Shown here: piece after piece, positions 12,834-25,043 of the stretch
Numbering within the stretch: the first letter of the stretch is position 1
How the letters are laid out: the number at the start of each line of letters is the position of its first letter
NCBI GenBank assembly: GCA_022376925.1
Contig: JAIOJX010000004.1
Coordinates: forward strand, 123,033,123-123,097,122
Length of the DNA stretch: 64,000 bases
Source of the DNA: Tragulus kanchil
Lineage: Eukaryota; Chordata; Mammalia; Artiodactyla; Tragulidae
Direction of reading: 5' to 3'
Program-made: the position numbers and the translations under genes
Notes under the pieces: generated by a model
The model's database searches: none
The model's input: only the letters and a program-made list of their open reading frames with translations
What the model was told of the DNA's origin: nothing

Positions 12834-13137
12834 TTGGAGGGGAGGTGGGTTGAGGAGGGAGGGGGGTGGAGGGTGGGTGGGCCACTTCTATTGGTCTTTC
12901 ATTTATCCATTTTCATCCATCTTTGTTCTTTGGCTCCTGCAGGCTTCCCATCGCAGTGACCTCTGTTGTCGCAGAGCACCGGCTCTGGGCGTGTGCGCTC
13001 CTGAGCTCCAGCTTGGTTATTGGACACATCGGTCCAGCCGCTCCACGGCATGTGGGATCTTCCCAGACCAGGGATCGAACCGGCGCCCCTTGCACTGCAA
13101 GGCGGTGTCCTTACCCACTGGACCACCAGGGAAGCCC
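12834..13137 (-). repeat. Young CHR-like SINE (copy b), full length
   Basis: A full-length member is flanked by the 15-bp target-site duplication AAC(G/C)TGTGATCTTTT at 12819-12833 and 13138-13152. On its own strand it reads: tRNA-Glu head, GGAGCGGCTGGACC, a body, AAAGAACAAAGATGG, GACCAATAGAAGTGGCCC, a C-rich pyrimidine run and a short A tail. It defines the element's limits (about 304 bp). Confidence 0.8.
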
Positions 13138-13253
13138 AACCTGTGATCTTTTGATAGAAGAAGGTCTTAATCCTTCCAGTCAAAATCTTGACTGGCACAG
13201 CATCTGAACTGAATAATTCTGTCATTATTTCACTGCTTAGAAAAATTTTGTGA

Positions 13254-13449
13254 AAGTGTGTTAGTTGCTCAGTCTTGTCTGACCCTTTGTGACTCCATGG
13301 ATCGTAGCCCACTGGAATCCTTTGTCAGGGGAATTCTCCAGGCAAGAATACTGAGGTGGGTAGCTATTCCCTTCTCCAGGGATCTTCCCAACCCAGGTCT
13401 CCTGCATTACTGGCACATTCTTTCCCAGCTGAGCCACTGAGGAAGCCCA
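13254..13449 (-). repeat. Bov-tA SINE
   Basis: Inverted Bov-tA: gtgttagttgctcagtcttg at the Bov-A end, ccaggcaagaatactgaggt in the middle, and gctgagccactgaggaagccc at the tRNA head. Confidence 0.85.
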
Positions 13450-14281
13450 GGAAGATTCTGAAGTCCATGGGTATGTTCAGCTACATGAGTGAGACCAAAT
13501 TATAACTGGATGAGTTTCATAAAGCTGGGAACTTTTCCACCATTCTCCATCAGTTTTTTTTTGTATTCTGTCTCTGTAACCAAAACTTTGCAATAATTTC
13601 TTCAAAGGTATCCTCCAATTCAGCTCAAAGTCCACTTGATGTGAAAGGCAGTCTGTGGCTAAGAATAACTGGCTTTGTGAAGCCTATTTTGGGTGACTAG
13701 TCCACATGGCTTTTTTCCCTTTTATTTGAAGTTGGTGGTGGTTGCTCTCTCTCTGCCTGCCTCTGTGGTGGTCTTGGCTCAGTATCGTGTGATGAGTGTG
13801 CTTGCTTAACTCTTTTAGCTGAGAGACAGTGAAACATACTATGGTTGAGTGACTGAGGTTTACAGCAAGGATAAGCTACATAAAGGAAGGATAAACTTAT
13901 AAAGCAGCTTCACAGAAAATTCATGGAAAACCAGGAATGACTGGGGTGATAGATCTCAAGGAAAGAACAACAACAGGATTTGGGAGACGAAAGAGCTGAT
14001 AGAGATCAAATAGCTGGGCTGCCTTGCTGAACCCTCGGCACTGGAGTTTCGTTCTCTTCCCTGGAGCATTGCCATTATGTGACTCAGTCATGTTCTTATC
14101 TTTGCTTTGGTTTGTGTGTGGTGACTTCTCCTCTCGAAACATCTTCTGAGGCTGTTTTTATTTCCCAAGTCAAATTCCTGAGGCAGAATTTATCGATCTG
14201 TCAATCATCATCATTTTGTTTGGGGCCGTGTACAGAAAAAAGTCAATATATCAGGCCTGAGAGTGCTATTTTTAGAAGAGG
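13450..14281. other. No gene or repeat recognised
   Basis: This stretch is single-copy and lies between duplications 4 and 5. The open frames at 13921-14142 (minus) and 14079-14453 (plus) have no recognisable domain and no conserved-looking composition. Confidence 0.4.
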
Positions 14282-14692
14282 CCAGCTTGCAAGACTGGCC
14301 TTTGCTGGTATCTGGGTGTCTCTGTTATTCTCAAAACCAATAAGGGTGGTTCTGTGCATTGTTTGCACGAACAAGGATGTTTATGCTGGACATCTGTTTT
14401 CCTTTGGGGAATCTGGGATTCTGATGCATGCTAGGCAGAGAGTGCAAATATGAGAAGCCCCCAGTAAAAATGCTGAATGCTTTGTTTCTTGTAGGCTTTC
14501 CTGGATAGAAACACTGCACACACATGATTGCGTTTTTCATTTCTGGAGAAAGTAATGTGTTCAGGTGTATCCCTTCATAGGAAGAGAGCACAGGGAGCCT
14601 GTGCATTGATTTCTCCAGAGTCTGCCTGTTTTTTTCCCCCTCCCCATTAGGATCTGACTGTGTATCCTTCCTCCATCACTGTAAATAGATCT

Positions 14693-14890
14693 TTTTTTTT
14701 TTTTAAGATTTTTTGATGTGAACCATTTTTAAAGTCTTTAGTGAGTTTGTTACAACATTGCTTCTGTTTTATGTTTTGATTTTTTTGGCCCCAAGGCATG
14801 CGGGGTCTTTAACTCCCCCACCAGGGGTTGAACCCACATGCCCTGCATTAGAAGGCAAAGTCTTAACCACTGGACCACCATGGAAGTTCC
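14693..14890 (-). repeat. CHR-type tRNA-Glu SINE
   Basis: The stretch runs from a T tract through ttttttggccccaaggcatg and ccaccaggggttgaacccac to cttaaccactggaccaccat. Near-matching flanks gtaaatagatctt (about 14680) and gtaatagatctta (about 14891) are the target-site duplication. The duplicate is at 15811-16008. Confidence 0.7.
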
Positions 14891-15133
14891 TGTAATAGAT
14901 CTTAACCATGAGTTCAACTATTGTATTGAGTCCCATGAGTCCCTGTAGCAAATTTCTGAATATTTAGGGATTGTCTTGGGGATCCCAACACAGTCCTCCT
15001 CAGAAGTCCCAGACCAACTTAGGTCTTGGCTGTCCTTGGGCCAAGAGTTCAATACTTCTCCCATCAATTGCATATCGTGGAGGGAGGGTGGAGTCAGGCT
15101 TGGCCTCTCTAGTTTATGGAATGGTCTGTAGCA

Positions 15134-15294
15134 GTGGTTCTCAACTCAAGCTGCAAAACAGTTTTCTGTGATGACTTTAAAAATTAGACCACATCCAGGA
15201 TTAATTAGAGTCTTGAAATTAGAATCTGTGGGGCTGAGCCTGGACAGTGACATGTTTTCAAAACTCTCCGTGATTCTAATGCGCAGCCAGAGCT
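15134..15294. repeat. MER5A DNA transposon (hAT, non-autonomous)
   Basis: It begins cagtggttctcaactcaagc and ends near attctaatgcgcagccagag. These are the inverted ends typical of MER5A, with a ttagaatctgtggggctgag middle. Further copies sit at 16252-16412 and 17410-17497 because of duplications 5 and 6. Confidence 0.7.
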
Positions 15295-15810
15295 GGGACA
15301 ATGGCCTGGAGCATTTTTCTTTCAAAACATTTGGGAGCGTTGTGACCTACAGTCCAGGCATCCAAAAATCTAAATTTAGAGTCTTGAAATGGTCATTTTA
15401 ACCAGCTTGCAAGACTGGCCTTTGCTGGTATCAGGGTGTCTCTGTTATTCTCAAAACCAATAAGGGTGGTTCTGTGCATTGTTTGCACGAACAAGGATGT
15501 TTATGCTGGACATCTGTTTTCCTTTGGGGAATCTGGGATTCTGATGCATGCTAGGCAGAGAGTGCAAATATGAGAAGCCCCAGTAAAATGCTGACTGCTT
15601 TGTTTCTTGTAGGCTTTCCTGGATAGAAACACTGCACACACATGATTGCGTTTTTCATTTCTGGAGAAAGTAATGTGTTCAGGTGTATCCCTTCATAGGA
15701 AGAGAGCACAGGGAGCCTGTGCATTGATTTCTCCAGAGTCTGCCTGTTTTTTTCCCCCTCCCCATTAGGATCTGACTGTGTATCCTTCCTCCATCACTGT
15801 AAATAGATCT

Positions 15811-16008
15811 TTTTTTTTTTTTAAGATTTTTTGATGTGAACCATTTTTAAAGTCTTTAGTGAGTTTGTTACAACATTGCTTCTGTTTTATGTTTTGATTT
15901 TTTTGGCCCCAAGGCATGCGGGGTCTTTAACTCCCCCACCAGGGGTTGAACCCACATGCCCTGCATTAGAAGGCAAAGTCTTAACCACTGGACCACCATG
16001 GAAGTTCC
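15811..16008 (-). repeat. CHR-type SINE, duplicate
   Basis: It matches the element at 14693-14890 and is carried by duplication 5. Confidence 0.7.
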
Positions 16009-16251
16009 TGTAATAGATCTTAACCATGAGTTCAACTATTGTATTGAGTCCCATGAGTCCCTGTAGCAAATTTCTGAATATTTAGGGATTGTCTTGGGGA
16101 TCCCAACACAGTCCTCCTCAGAAGTCCCAGACCAACTTAGGTCTTGGCTGTCCTTGGGCCAAGAGTTCAATACTTCTCCCATCAATTGCATATCGTGGAG
16201 GGAGGGTGGAGTCAGGCTTGGCCTCTCTAGTTTATGGAATGGTCTGTAGCA

Positions 16252-16412
16252 GTGGTTCTCAACTCAAGCTGCAAAACAGTTTTCTGTGATGACTTTAAAA
16301 ATTAGACCACATCCAGGATTAATTAGAGTCTTGAAATTAGAATCTGTGGGGCTGAGCCTGGACAGTGACATGTTTTCAAAACTCTCCCGTGATTCTAATG
16401 CGCAGCCAGAGC
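16252..16412. repeat. MER5A, duplicate with clean right end
   Basis: It matches 15134-15294, but the right end continues into intact unique sequence, so this is the trustworthy version. A third, left-truncated copy follows at 17410-17497. Confidence 0.7.
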
Positions 16413-18457
16413 TGGGACAATGGCCTGGAGCAGTTTTCCTCTGCTGGGCTCTCAGTGGCCATTTCCTTTGGCAGGTGACTGTAGGTTTGGGAGCGTTGTG
16501 ACTCATCTGGCCAATACAGTGCCTATGTCTTTAGGCATCCAAAAAAATCGATGAAATTGCTTAGTTGTTAAGTAAGATTCTTGGAAATGCGTCATTTTAA
16601 GGGTTCTACTGAGGCCATCTTTATAGCATAAAGTTTATGTTGACCACCCTCTATGCTTCCAAACTGGTAGAAAAACCAGCAGAAAAAAAGAAGCATTAAA
16701 ATGCATACAGTCATTGACACATAGGGCTAAACATGCTGTTTCACAAAATCTCTTAAGAAATGAACAGTCACATGTGTTTCTCAGAGTGAAAAATCCATGC
16801 TAAATGGTTATATTGATTAGAGAGATTGTTATTTTGTCATTAGAAAAATCAGTTGGCAGGAAAGTCACAGTGGGTGGTATTCTGGTCATCCTTCTGCTTC
16901 AGTCGAGGGGACACAACAGTTGACCCTGGAGTATCGCTGAGTGGATTTCTCCCCCAGTCTCCCTGTGACTGGCTTCCCCACAGCCTCCAGTGCCAAATCT
17001 GTTGCACAAACAAACTTCAGCTCCCCGGAGCAGCCTTCATTGAGTACTTCTACCTGAGTGCAATATCTTGCTCACAGTGGATACCTGGCAAATATCTGCT
17101 GAGTTGACTTGATGTGATAATGGAACTCCTGGAAGAAAGAACTGTCACCAACAAGCAGGAGCTCACCGCCCTCCCTCCCTGTTCTCTGGAGAGCCCGAGG
17201 CGGCTCCATAAAGTGCCGCTTGGACAAAAGCAGCTCTTTCCTCTATGGAAGCAGCCTTGGCCTGCTCATCCTTAGGAAATATCCTGATGCTGGGTTAGAG
17301 GTAGTCTATTCCTCATGATAGCTGTAGGGTATTTGTAAGAGATCTGGAGGACCCCTTGCACAGTGGGAGATAAGCTACTAGTTGCCTCATGATACCCACA
17401 CATGCTGTAGAGTCTTGAAATTAGAATCTGTGGGGCTGAGCCTGGACAGTGACATGTTTTCAAAACTCTCCCGTGATTCTAATGCGCAGCCAGAGCTGGG
17501 ACAATGGCCTGGAGCAGTTTTCCTCTGCTGGGCTCTCAGTGGCCATTTCCTTTGGCAGGTGACTGTAGGTTTGGGAGCGTTGTGACTCATCTGGCCAATA
17601 CAGTGCCTATGTCTTTAGGCATCCAAAAAAATCGATGAAATTGCTTAGTTGTTAAGTAAGATTCTTGGAAATGCGTCATTTTAAGGGTTCTACTGAGGCC
17701 ATCTTTATAGCATAAAGTTTATGTTGACCACCCTCTATGCTTCCAAACTGGTAGAAAAACCAGCAGAAAAAAAGAAGCATTAAAATGCATACAGTCATTG
17801 ACACATAGGGCTAAACATGCTGTTTCACAAAATCTCTTAAGAAATGAACAGTCACATGTGTTTCTCAGAGTGAAAAATCCATGCTAAATGGTTATATTGA
17901 TTAGAGAGATTGTTATTTTGTCATTAGAAAAATCAGTTGGCAGGAAAGTCACAGTGGGTGGTATTCTGGTCATCCTTCTGCTTCAGTCGAGGGGACACAA
18001 CAGTTGACCCTGGAGTATCGCTGAGTGGATTTCTCCCCCAGTCTCCCTGTGACTGGCTTCCCCACAGCCTCCAGTGCCAAATCTGTTGCACAAACAAACT
18101 TCAGCTCCCTGGAGCAGCCTTCATTGAGTACTTCTACCTGAGTGCAATATCTTGCTCACAGTGGATACCTGGCAAATATCTGCTGAGTTGACTTGATGTG
18201 ATAATGGAACTCCTGGAAGAAAGAACTGTCACCAACAAGCAGGAGCTCACCGCCCTCCCTCCCTGTTCTCTGGAGAGCCCGAGGCGGCTCCATAAAGTGC
18301 CGCTTGGACAAAAGCAGCTCTTTCCTCTATGGAAGCAGCCTTGGCCTGCTCATCCTTAGGAAATATCCTGATGCTGGGTTAGGAGGTAGTCTATTCCTCA
18401 TGATAGCTGTAGGGTATTTGTAAGAGATCTGGAGGACCCCTTGCACAGTGGGAGATA
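16325..18457. repeat. Direct tandem duplication 6 (16325-17409 / 17410-18457)
   Basis: The period is 1084 bp. The left copy ends (17377-17409) with a compressed version of 18457-18525: both share gggagata at the start and acccacacatgct at the end, with intermediate bases lost. The start of this unit is present a third time at about 15208, inside duplication 5. Confidence 0.85.
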
Positions 18458-19297
18458 CACAGGACTTGACTTCAGCTTCCAGCCTCTCCTTTGTGGAATT
18501 GATATCTTTCTTACCCACACATGCTTGTATTCTTGCAAGCTGTTCCCCTTCCCCCTTCACAACCTGTATAGGAAAAGGCTCGAAACTATTCATCTTAAGA
18601 ACTTTGGGTTTAGATACTGTTGTGATATTTTGCATTTTAAGGACCTCAGTGAACAAAGCTTCAGGTGAAGGAGGTTGCTTTTGGAAGGTAGCGGTGGTAC
18701 TGGGGCACTGAGGGGGTGACTTCCGGTACCCCTGGTGGCCCGGCTGGGGTCCCCTTCCTGTAGGCTGTAGGCTGAACTGTATCCTGGGGTGGACTGGCTC
18801 TGGCTCAGACCATGTGGGCCTGGGGCATCCTGACCCTTAGGACTGCTACTAAGAGCAGCAGAGGAGCAAGCTCCCATCCTGCCACGGCCATTTCATGGTT
18901 CCCAAACCATTTCATTTTGCCATTCTCTTCTATTTCCTTTGCCACAAGCCAACCCAGGCATCTGGCAGCTGTGGTGCTGAGTAAGCAGGAACAGTTCCGT
19001 TTTCTCTTCGCAGCTGACACGTCTCGAATGGGAATGAGTTCTCAGTCCCCGAGGGTGCTTTTGGAAGTTTTCCTAAAAATGAGGAGGCTGCTGAAAGACC
19101 AAGAGTCTTAAAATGGCATGAAATTCTACACCAAGAGGCCTGAAGAAATGGTATTCAAATGAAAACACCATGAAACCAGATAACAATATTCTCATGTGTG
19201 GAGAGCTTAAATATTCAGAAACAGCGCTTCATACTTTCCTAGCCATGAAACTATGCCAAGCATGAAAAAAAAAACAGGCTGGAAAATAGTGTGTGCA
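18458..19297. other. Unique, locally GC-rich stretch; no gene recognised
   Basis: From 18690 to 18870 the GC content rises above its surroundings. An open frame at 18812-19111 (plus, 99 codons) spans this rise. It shows no domain, has a low-complexity S/R/F-rich composition, and lacks any visible promoter or splice context. I cannot assign it. Confidence 0.35.
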
Positions 19298-19365
19298 GGA
19301 TGACCTGTTATGGTAAAATACGGGCTATATAAACTATACCGACCATTTGTTGTTTGCTTTGTATG

Positions 19366-19545
19366 TGTCAGGCACAGTAAGTGCTTACCATACTTTATTA
19401 CATACAACTGACAAAATGCCAGGAAGGTAGTTCTTATGATCTCCATTTCATAGATGAGAAAATAGAAGAGCATGAAGCTTACAATTTGCCCAAACTTACC
19501 CAAAGTCACATTGATAATGTGAGGGATAAGTTCATGCTCCATTAG
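19366..19545 (-). repeat. MIR SINE
   Basis: Minus-strand MIR: gtcaggcacagtaagtgctt, then ctccatttcatagatgagaa, then a cccaaacttacccaaagtca core. The duplicate is at 20572-20752. Confidence 0.65.
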
Positions 19546-19894
19546 AATATTTTGAACCCTTACTATTGGCTTTTTAATGGAAAAACCTGATGAATTTTTC
19601 TGGCCAGCCCCAAAGGATAAATCACTGGTGATAAATCATAATATTAGTTGACAAAGGATTTTCCTTTTCTTCATTTTGCTTATGTGTATTTTCATTTTCT
19701 TCATTTTGCTTATGTATCTTTTCTAATTTATTTCCAGTGAACATCTTTTCCTAACAGAGAGTTATTTTTTTCTAAATAAGAAACTTTTGCCAAATAGTTT
19801 ATAGATGAGTTAAAAAATAAATATTTACTATGAAAGAATGATTGAAAAGTTTTAAAAGAACTCTCTTTATTCCTTTTGTGAAATTATAAAGACT

Positions 19895-20285
19895 TCTGTA
19901 TCCATTTGCTTTCATAACAATGGACCACACAGGCTGGGTGCCTTGCACAATAGAAACTTATTTCCTACAGTTCTGGAAACTTGAAATCCAAGGTCAAGTA
20001 ATTGGCAGGGTTGGTTTCTTCTGGCGGTCTTTGTCTTGGCTTTGTCATTGTCTTTGGCAGGTGGCAGTCTTCTGTGTCTTCATATGGTCTTTCCCCTGTG
20101 TACACATGTGTCATGATCTCCTTAAAGGGCCACCAGTCGTGTTTTATTAGCACCCTCCTTTATTACCTCATTTTACTTCAACTACCCCTTTAAAGGTGCT
20201 GTCTTCACAGTTATATTCTGTGGTCATGGGGGTTTGGACTTCAACATATGAACTTGGGGATTGTATAATTCAGTCTGTTAACAGT
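19895..20285. repeat. Ancient mammalian interspersed repeat, family not named
   Basis: The order ctttcataacaatggaccac, tagaaacttatttcctacag, ttctggaaacttgaaatcca and tggacttcaacatatgaact is a familiar mammalian repeat. I cannot name the subfamily with confidence. The duplicate is at 21104-21492. Confidence 0.5.
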
Positions 20286-20571
20286 TTCCATCATAGAAAT
20301 ATCTAAATAACTCAAATTAAAAGTTAATACCAGTAATGAAAACAACATTAACAGAAGTTTGAGGATATCCTGTCTCTTCTCAAATACTTCATTTGTGAAA
20401 TAAACAATATTTTCAGAGTAACCTTAGAAGACTTTTCCAAAGACTCCAGAACGAGCCAAAGGAAGGTCTAATATGGATAATAGAGACTTTTCGAATTCAA
20501 AACAGGATGACCTGTTATGGTAAAATACGGGCTATATAAACTATACCGACCATTTGTTGTTTGCTTTGTAT

Positions 20572-20752
20572 GTGTCAGGCACAGTAAGTGCTTACCATAC
20601 TTTATTACATACAACTGACAAAATGCCAGGAAGGTAGTTCTTATGATCTCCATTTCATAGATGAGAAAATAGAAGAGCATGAAGCTTACATTTGCCCAAA
20701 CTTACCCAAAGTCACATTGATAATGTGAGGGATAAGTTCATGCTCCATTAGA
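20572..20752 (-). repeat. MIR SINE, duplicate
   Basis: It matches 19366-19545 with one A fewer (cttacatttgccc) and is carried by duplication 7. Confidence 0.65.
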
Positions 20753-21103
20753 ATATTTTGAACCCTTACTATTGGCTTTTTAATGGAAAAACCTGATGAA
20801 TTTTTCTGGCCAGCCCCAAAGGATAAATCACTGGTGATAAATCATAATATTAGTTGACAAAGGATTTTCCTTTTCTTCATTTTGCTTATGTGTATTTTCA
20901 TTTTCTTCATTTTGCTTATGTATCTTTTCTAATTTATTTCCAGTGAACATCTTTTCCTAACAGAGAGTTATTTTTTTCTAAATAAGAAACTTTTGCCAAA
21001 TAGTTTATAGATGAGTTAAAAAATAAATATTTACTATGAAAGAATGATTGAAAAGTTTTAAAAGAACTCTCTTTATTCCTTTTGTGAAATTATAAAGACT
21101 TCT

Positions 21104-21492
21104 GTATCCATTTGCTTTCATAACAATGGACCACACAGGCTGGGTGCCTTGCACAATAGAAACTTATTTCCCTACAGTTCTGGAAACTTGAAATCCAAGG
21201 TCAAGTAATTGGCAGGGTTGGTTTCTTCTGGCGGTCTTTGTCTTGGCTTTGTCATTGTCTTTGGCAGGTGGCAGTCTTCTGTGTCTTCATATGGTCTTTC
21301 CCCTGTGTACACATGTGTCATGATCTCCTTAAAGGGCCACCAGTCGTGTTTTATTAGCACCCTCCTTTATTACCTCATTTTACTTCAACTACCCCTTTAA
21401 AGGTGCTGTCTTCACAGTTATATTCTGTGGTCATGGGGGTTTGGACTTCAACATATGAACTTGGGGATTGTATAATTCAGTCTGTTAACAGT
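21104..21492. repeat. Ancient repeat, duplicate
   Basis: It matches 19895-20285 and is carried by duplication 7. Confidence 0.5.
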
Positions 21493-21705
21493 TTCCATCA
21501 TAGAAATATCTAAATAACTCAAATTAAAAGTTAATACCAGTAATGAAAACAACATTAACAGAAGTTTGAGGATATCCTGTCTCTTCTCAAATACTTCATT
21601 TGTGAAATAAACAATATTTTCAGAGTAACCTTAGAAGACTTTTCCAAAGACTCCAGAACGAGCCAAAGGAAGGTCTAATATGGATAATAGAGATGTGCAG
21701 TTGTC

Positions 21706-23911
21706 ATACAATAGGAATTCAAAATCCTATGACAGTCATCATTAAATCATGTTCATGAGCGATCTGTATTAGAGACTCAAAAATTCTCTCTTCCACATAT
21801 TATGAGACCTCTGGCTCATTTTAGCTACATTTCTGCAGTCTGAATGATAAGACACAAGTCCTCAGGATGCTGTATCTGAAAGTGCTGTTTGTTCACTTTG
21901 TTTTCCTCTAGTCGTTTTCAGTGATGAATGGTTCACTCAAGCTTAGGAACAGTGCAGTAGTGTAACAGTGACCTCGGGGATGGTACAATCACCTGAAGGA
22001 AAGAAATTCCACTCCCTGCCCCCACCTCTGTCAAGATGAACAAACTGTGTATATAGTATTAGGACCAGGCAGAGTCCCTGATGCTGGTGGGCCTGGCCAG
22101 AAAGGAAACCCTGAATGACCCTTTTTCTTCCCTGCTGTGGCTTTTCCTCATGCCTTTTCCATTAACTTGCAGACTCTGAAAGGTCTAGACCTGCTTCCCC
22201 GCCACCATCCACTTCACTCTGGTTTTTCCTGTTCTCAGCCAGAACTTGAATCTTGCTGCCTTCTTGAGATGTGTCTAGACTTGTTTAGAGTGAAGTTATT
22301 TGTAAACTTGTTTTCCTTGAAGACGGCAAACTCTTCTTGTCCCTAAAATGCTTTTATCTCAGTAATGCTCAATTAGTAGGTGTTCAGTGAATGAATCGAT
22401 GAGTCTCATATAATGGGGCCCTCACTTTGGACACAGTTTCTGTATGAAAAATCTATTGCTATATAACAGATGACCCCAAAACTTAGTCACGTAATGTAAC
22501 ATACCTCTGTTATTTCTCAGATTCTGGAGTCAGGAATGTGGCGCAGCGTATGTGAATACCTCTGCCTTAGGGCCTCTCACAAAGTTGCAACGTGGCAGCT
22601 GGTACTACAGCCTCATCTGAAAGTTTCAACAAGGGGAGGATCTGGTTCCAGCCTGGCTATGCAGTGGTTGGCAGAATTCATTTCTTTGCTGGTTGTTGCA
22701 CTGAGGGTCTCCCTCAGTTTCTTTCCACATGTACTTCTCCACAGGAAAGCGCTTAGCATAGCGGCTGGCTTCCCTCATCCTCAGCAAGCGTGTGAGAGAG
22801 GAAAATTGTATACAATAGGAATTCAAAATCCTATGACAGTCATCATTAAATCATGTTCATGAGCGATCTGTATTAGAGACTCAAAAATTCTCTCTTCCAC
22901 ATATTATGAGACCTCTGGCTCATTTTAGCTACATTTCTGCAGTCTGAATGATAAGACACAAGTCCTCAGGATGCTGTATCTGAAAGTGCTGTTTGTTCAC
23001 TTTGTTTTCCTCTAGTCGTTTTCAGTGATGAATGGTTCACTCAAGCTTAGGAACAGTGCAGTAGTGTAACAGTGACCTCGGGGATGGTACAATCACCTGA
23101 AGGAAAGAAATTCCACTCCCTGCCCCCACCTCTGTCAAGATGAACAAACTGTGTATATAGTATTAGGACCAGGCAGAGTCCCTGATGCTGGTGGGCCTGG
23201 CCAGAAAGGAAACCCTGAATGACCCTTTTTCTTCCCTGCTGTGGCTTTTCCTCATGCCTTTTCCATTAACTTGCAGACTCTGAAAGGTCTAGACCTGCTT
23301 CCCGCCGGCCACCATCCACTTCACTCTGGTTTTTCCTGTTCTCAGCCAGAACTTGAATCTTGCTGCCTTCTTGAGATGTGTCTAGACTTGTTTAGAGTGA
23401 AGTTATTTGTAAACTTGTTTTCCTTGAAGACGGCAAACTCTTCTTGTCCCTAAAATGCTTTTATCTCAGTAATGCTCAATTAGTAGGTGTTCAGTGAATG
23501 AATCGATGAGTCTCATATAATGGGGCCCTCACTTTGGACACAGTTTCTGTATGAAAAATCTATTGCTATATAACAGATGACCCCAAAACTTAGTCACGTA
23601 ATGTAACATACCTCTGTTATTTCTCAGATTCTGGAGTCAGGAATGTGGCGCAGCGTATGTGAATACCTCTGCCTTAGGGCCTCTCACAAAGTTGCAACGT
23701 GGCAGCTGGTACTACAGCCTCATCTGAAAGTTTCAACAAGGGGAGGATCTGGTTCCAGCCTGGCTATGCAGTGGTTGGCAGAATTCATTTCTTTGCTGGT
23801 TGTTGCACTGAGGGTCTCCCTCAGTTTCTTTCCACATGTACTTCTCCACAGGAAAGCGCTTAGCATAGCGGCTGGCTTCCCTCATCCTCAGCAAGCGTGT
23901 GAGAGAGGGAA
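21706..23911. repeat. Direct tandem duplication 8 (21706-22809 / 22810-23911)
   Basis: The period is 1104 bp. A small difference lies at about 22197 against 23300 (cttccccgccacc against cttcccgccggccacc). The left end (gaggaaaattgta) compresses the right-copy continuation after gagagaggg. Confidence 0.85.
22438..22805. repeat. Ancient mammalian repeat, truncated by junction
   Basis: The pieces attgctatataacagatgac, cccaaaacttagtcacgtaa and gttggcagaattcatttctt belong to a common old mammalian repeat. The full version is at 23544-24075, where the 3' part survives (cactcaaggagaggtaatta, ccaggaagaggggcccactg). Confidence 0.45.
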
Positions 23912-24075
23912 AATGGAAACCAGAGTCTTTTTGTAATCGAAATTGTAGGTAATATCCCAGCACTTTTGCTGTGTTTTATCCCTGTCCCACTGCACTCAAG
24001 GAGAGGTAATTACACAAGGACATGAGGACCAGGAAGAGGGGCCCACTGGGGCCTGCTTAGCAGCTACCTGCCCCA
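23544..24075. repeat. Ancient mammalian repeat, longer copy
   Basis: It has the same start as 22438-22805 but continues past the duplicated part to about 24075. This right copy therefore shows the real length of the element. The family is not named. Confidence 0.45.
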
Positions 24076-24256
24076 GGCCCCACTCTTTCAACAGGCATTT
24101 TTTCTTGCTGTGCTTGGTACTTTTCTCTCCAGGAAGTCAGTTTTAGCTCCAATGGAACAGCTTCTAGGGAACTCAACTGTGGGCTGGGTTTATAAACCCA
24201 ATGTCTGAAAAATTGTTGGTTTACTTTAAGAAGGTCTTAGAAGAATTTTAAGATAT

Positions 24257-24479
24257 AGCTTCCCTGATGGCTCAGTGGTGAGGAATGTGCCTTCACTGCA
24301 GGAAACCTGGGTTCCATTCCTGGGCTGGGAAGATCCTCCTGGAGATGGGCATGGCAACCCACTCCAGTATTCTTGCCTGGAGAATTGCATGGATGGAGGG
24401 GCCTGATGGTCTGCAGTCCATGGGGTCACACAGAGCCAGACAGGACTGAAGTGACTAAGCAGCAGCAGCAGCAGCAGAA
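24257..24479 (+). repeat. Bov-tA SINE with (CAG)n tail
   Basis: It starts gcttccctgatggctcagtg and continues with the typical cccactccagtattcttgcc. It ends ggactgaagtgactaagcag, followed by several CAG units at about 24460-24478. Confidence 0.9.
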
Positions 24480-24843
24480 GGATCCAAACATTAGCTCCTT
24501 CTTCTGTTTCTTTTTCATGGCATAGATTGGGCTTTATTTTGAGTGATTGTCCTGGATTTTTAGCTTTCTTTACTCTATCAGCTGAACTCTAATTCTGGGT
24601 TTCTTATTGCTCCATTATCCTCACTGGATCTCTCCCTCCATGTCACTGTGAAGGCCATTATGGTTTCAAACTGGCTACACTTTTTAAGTCCATCCAGAAA
24701 CCAAAAGGAGAAAACTTGGATTTTGTAGAATGCCAATGCATGATCTTAATTTAGGCTGAGAGGCATTTTAGAGTTTGTGTAAGAAACACTTAAGCTTTGA
24801 ATATCAAATTCTAACCATGAGTAGTTAATTCAAAACTGAACAG
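24480..24843. other. No gene recognised
   Basis: AT-rich single-copy sequence between a Bov-tA and duplication 9. Nothing is identified. Confidence 0.4.
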
Positions 24844-25043
24844 GATATGCCATAATAAACATGTAATATTCCATTAATGTAGACAGTTAGCAGCTGTTAC
24901 AACTAGAAATGTATTTTGAAGACCTGGTTGGCTCTTAAAGTCGGTGTGTGATGTTGGGGGAAACATCAAAACTTTGGTCCTGCAGCTACAAAGTGAGGTT
25001 GATAATAGAGACCTTACAAAATTAAAAAAAATAATTTTACAAA

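Larger units (their letters stand above)
14282..16516. repeat. Direct tandem duplication 5 (14282-15401 / 15402-16516)
   Basis: The period is 1118-1120 bp. The last 130 bases of the left copy (about 15268-15401) are a shortened and scrambled reading of the clean continuation at about 16385-16600. They keep gcgcagccagagctgggaca and gcatccaaaaa but drop the blocks between. This is one of the clearest signs that the left copy is an error-rich contig or read end. Confidence 0.85.
19298..21693. repeat. Direct tandem duplication 7 (19298-20503 / 20504-21693)
   Basis: The period is 1206 bp, the longest of the series. The left copy ends ttttcgaattcaaaacagg where the right copy continues tgtgcagttgtcatacaata and then ggaattcaaaatcct. 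The left end is thus a lossy reading of the true continuation. Confidence 0.85.

Noticed and set aside
24460..24478. (CAG)n run as a coding polyglutamine tract
   Set aside because: It is the tail of a Bov-tA SINE and not in a gene.
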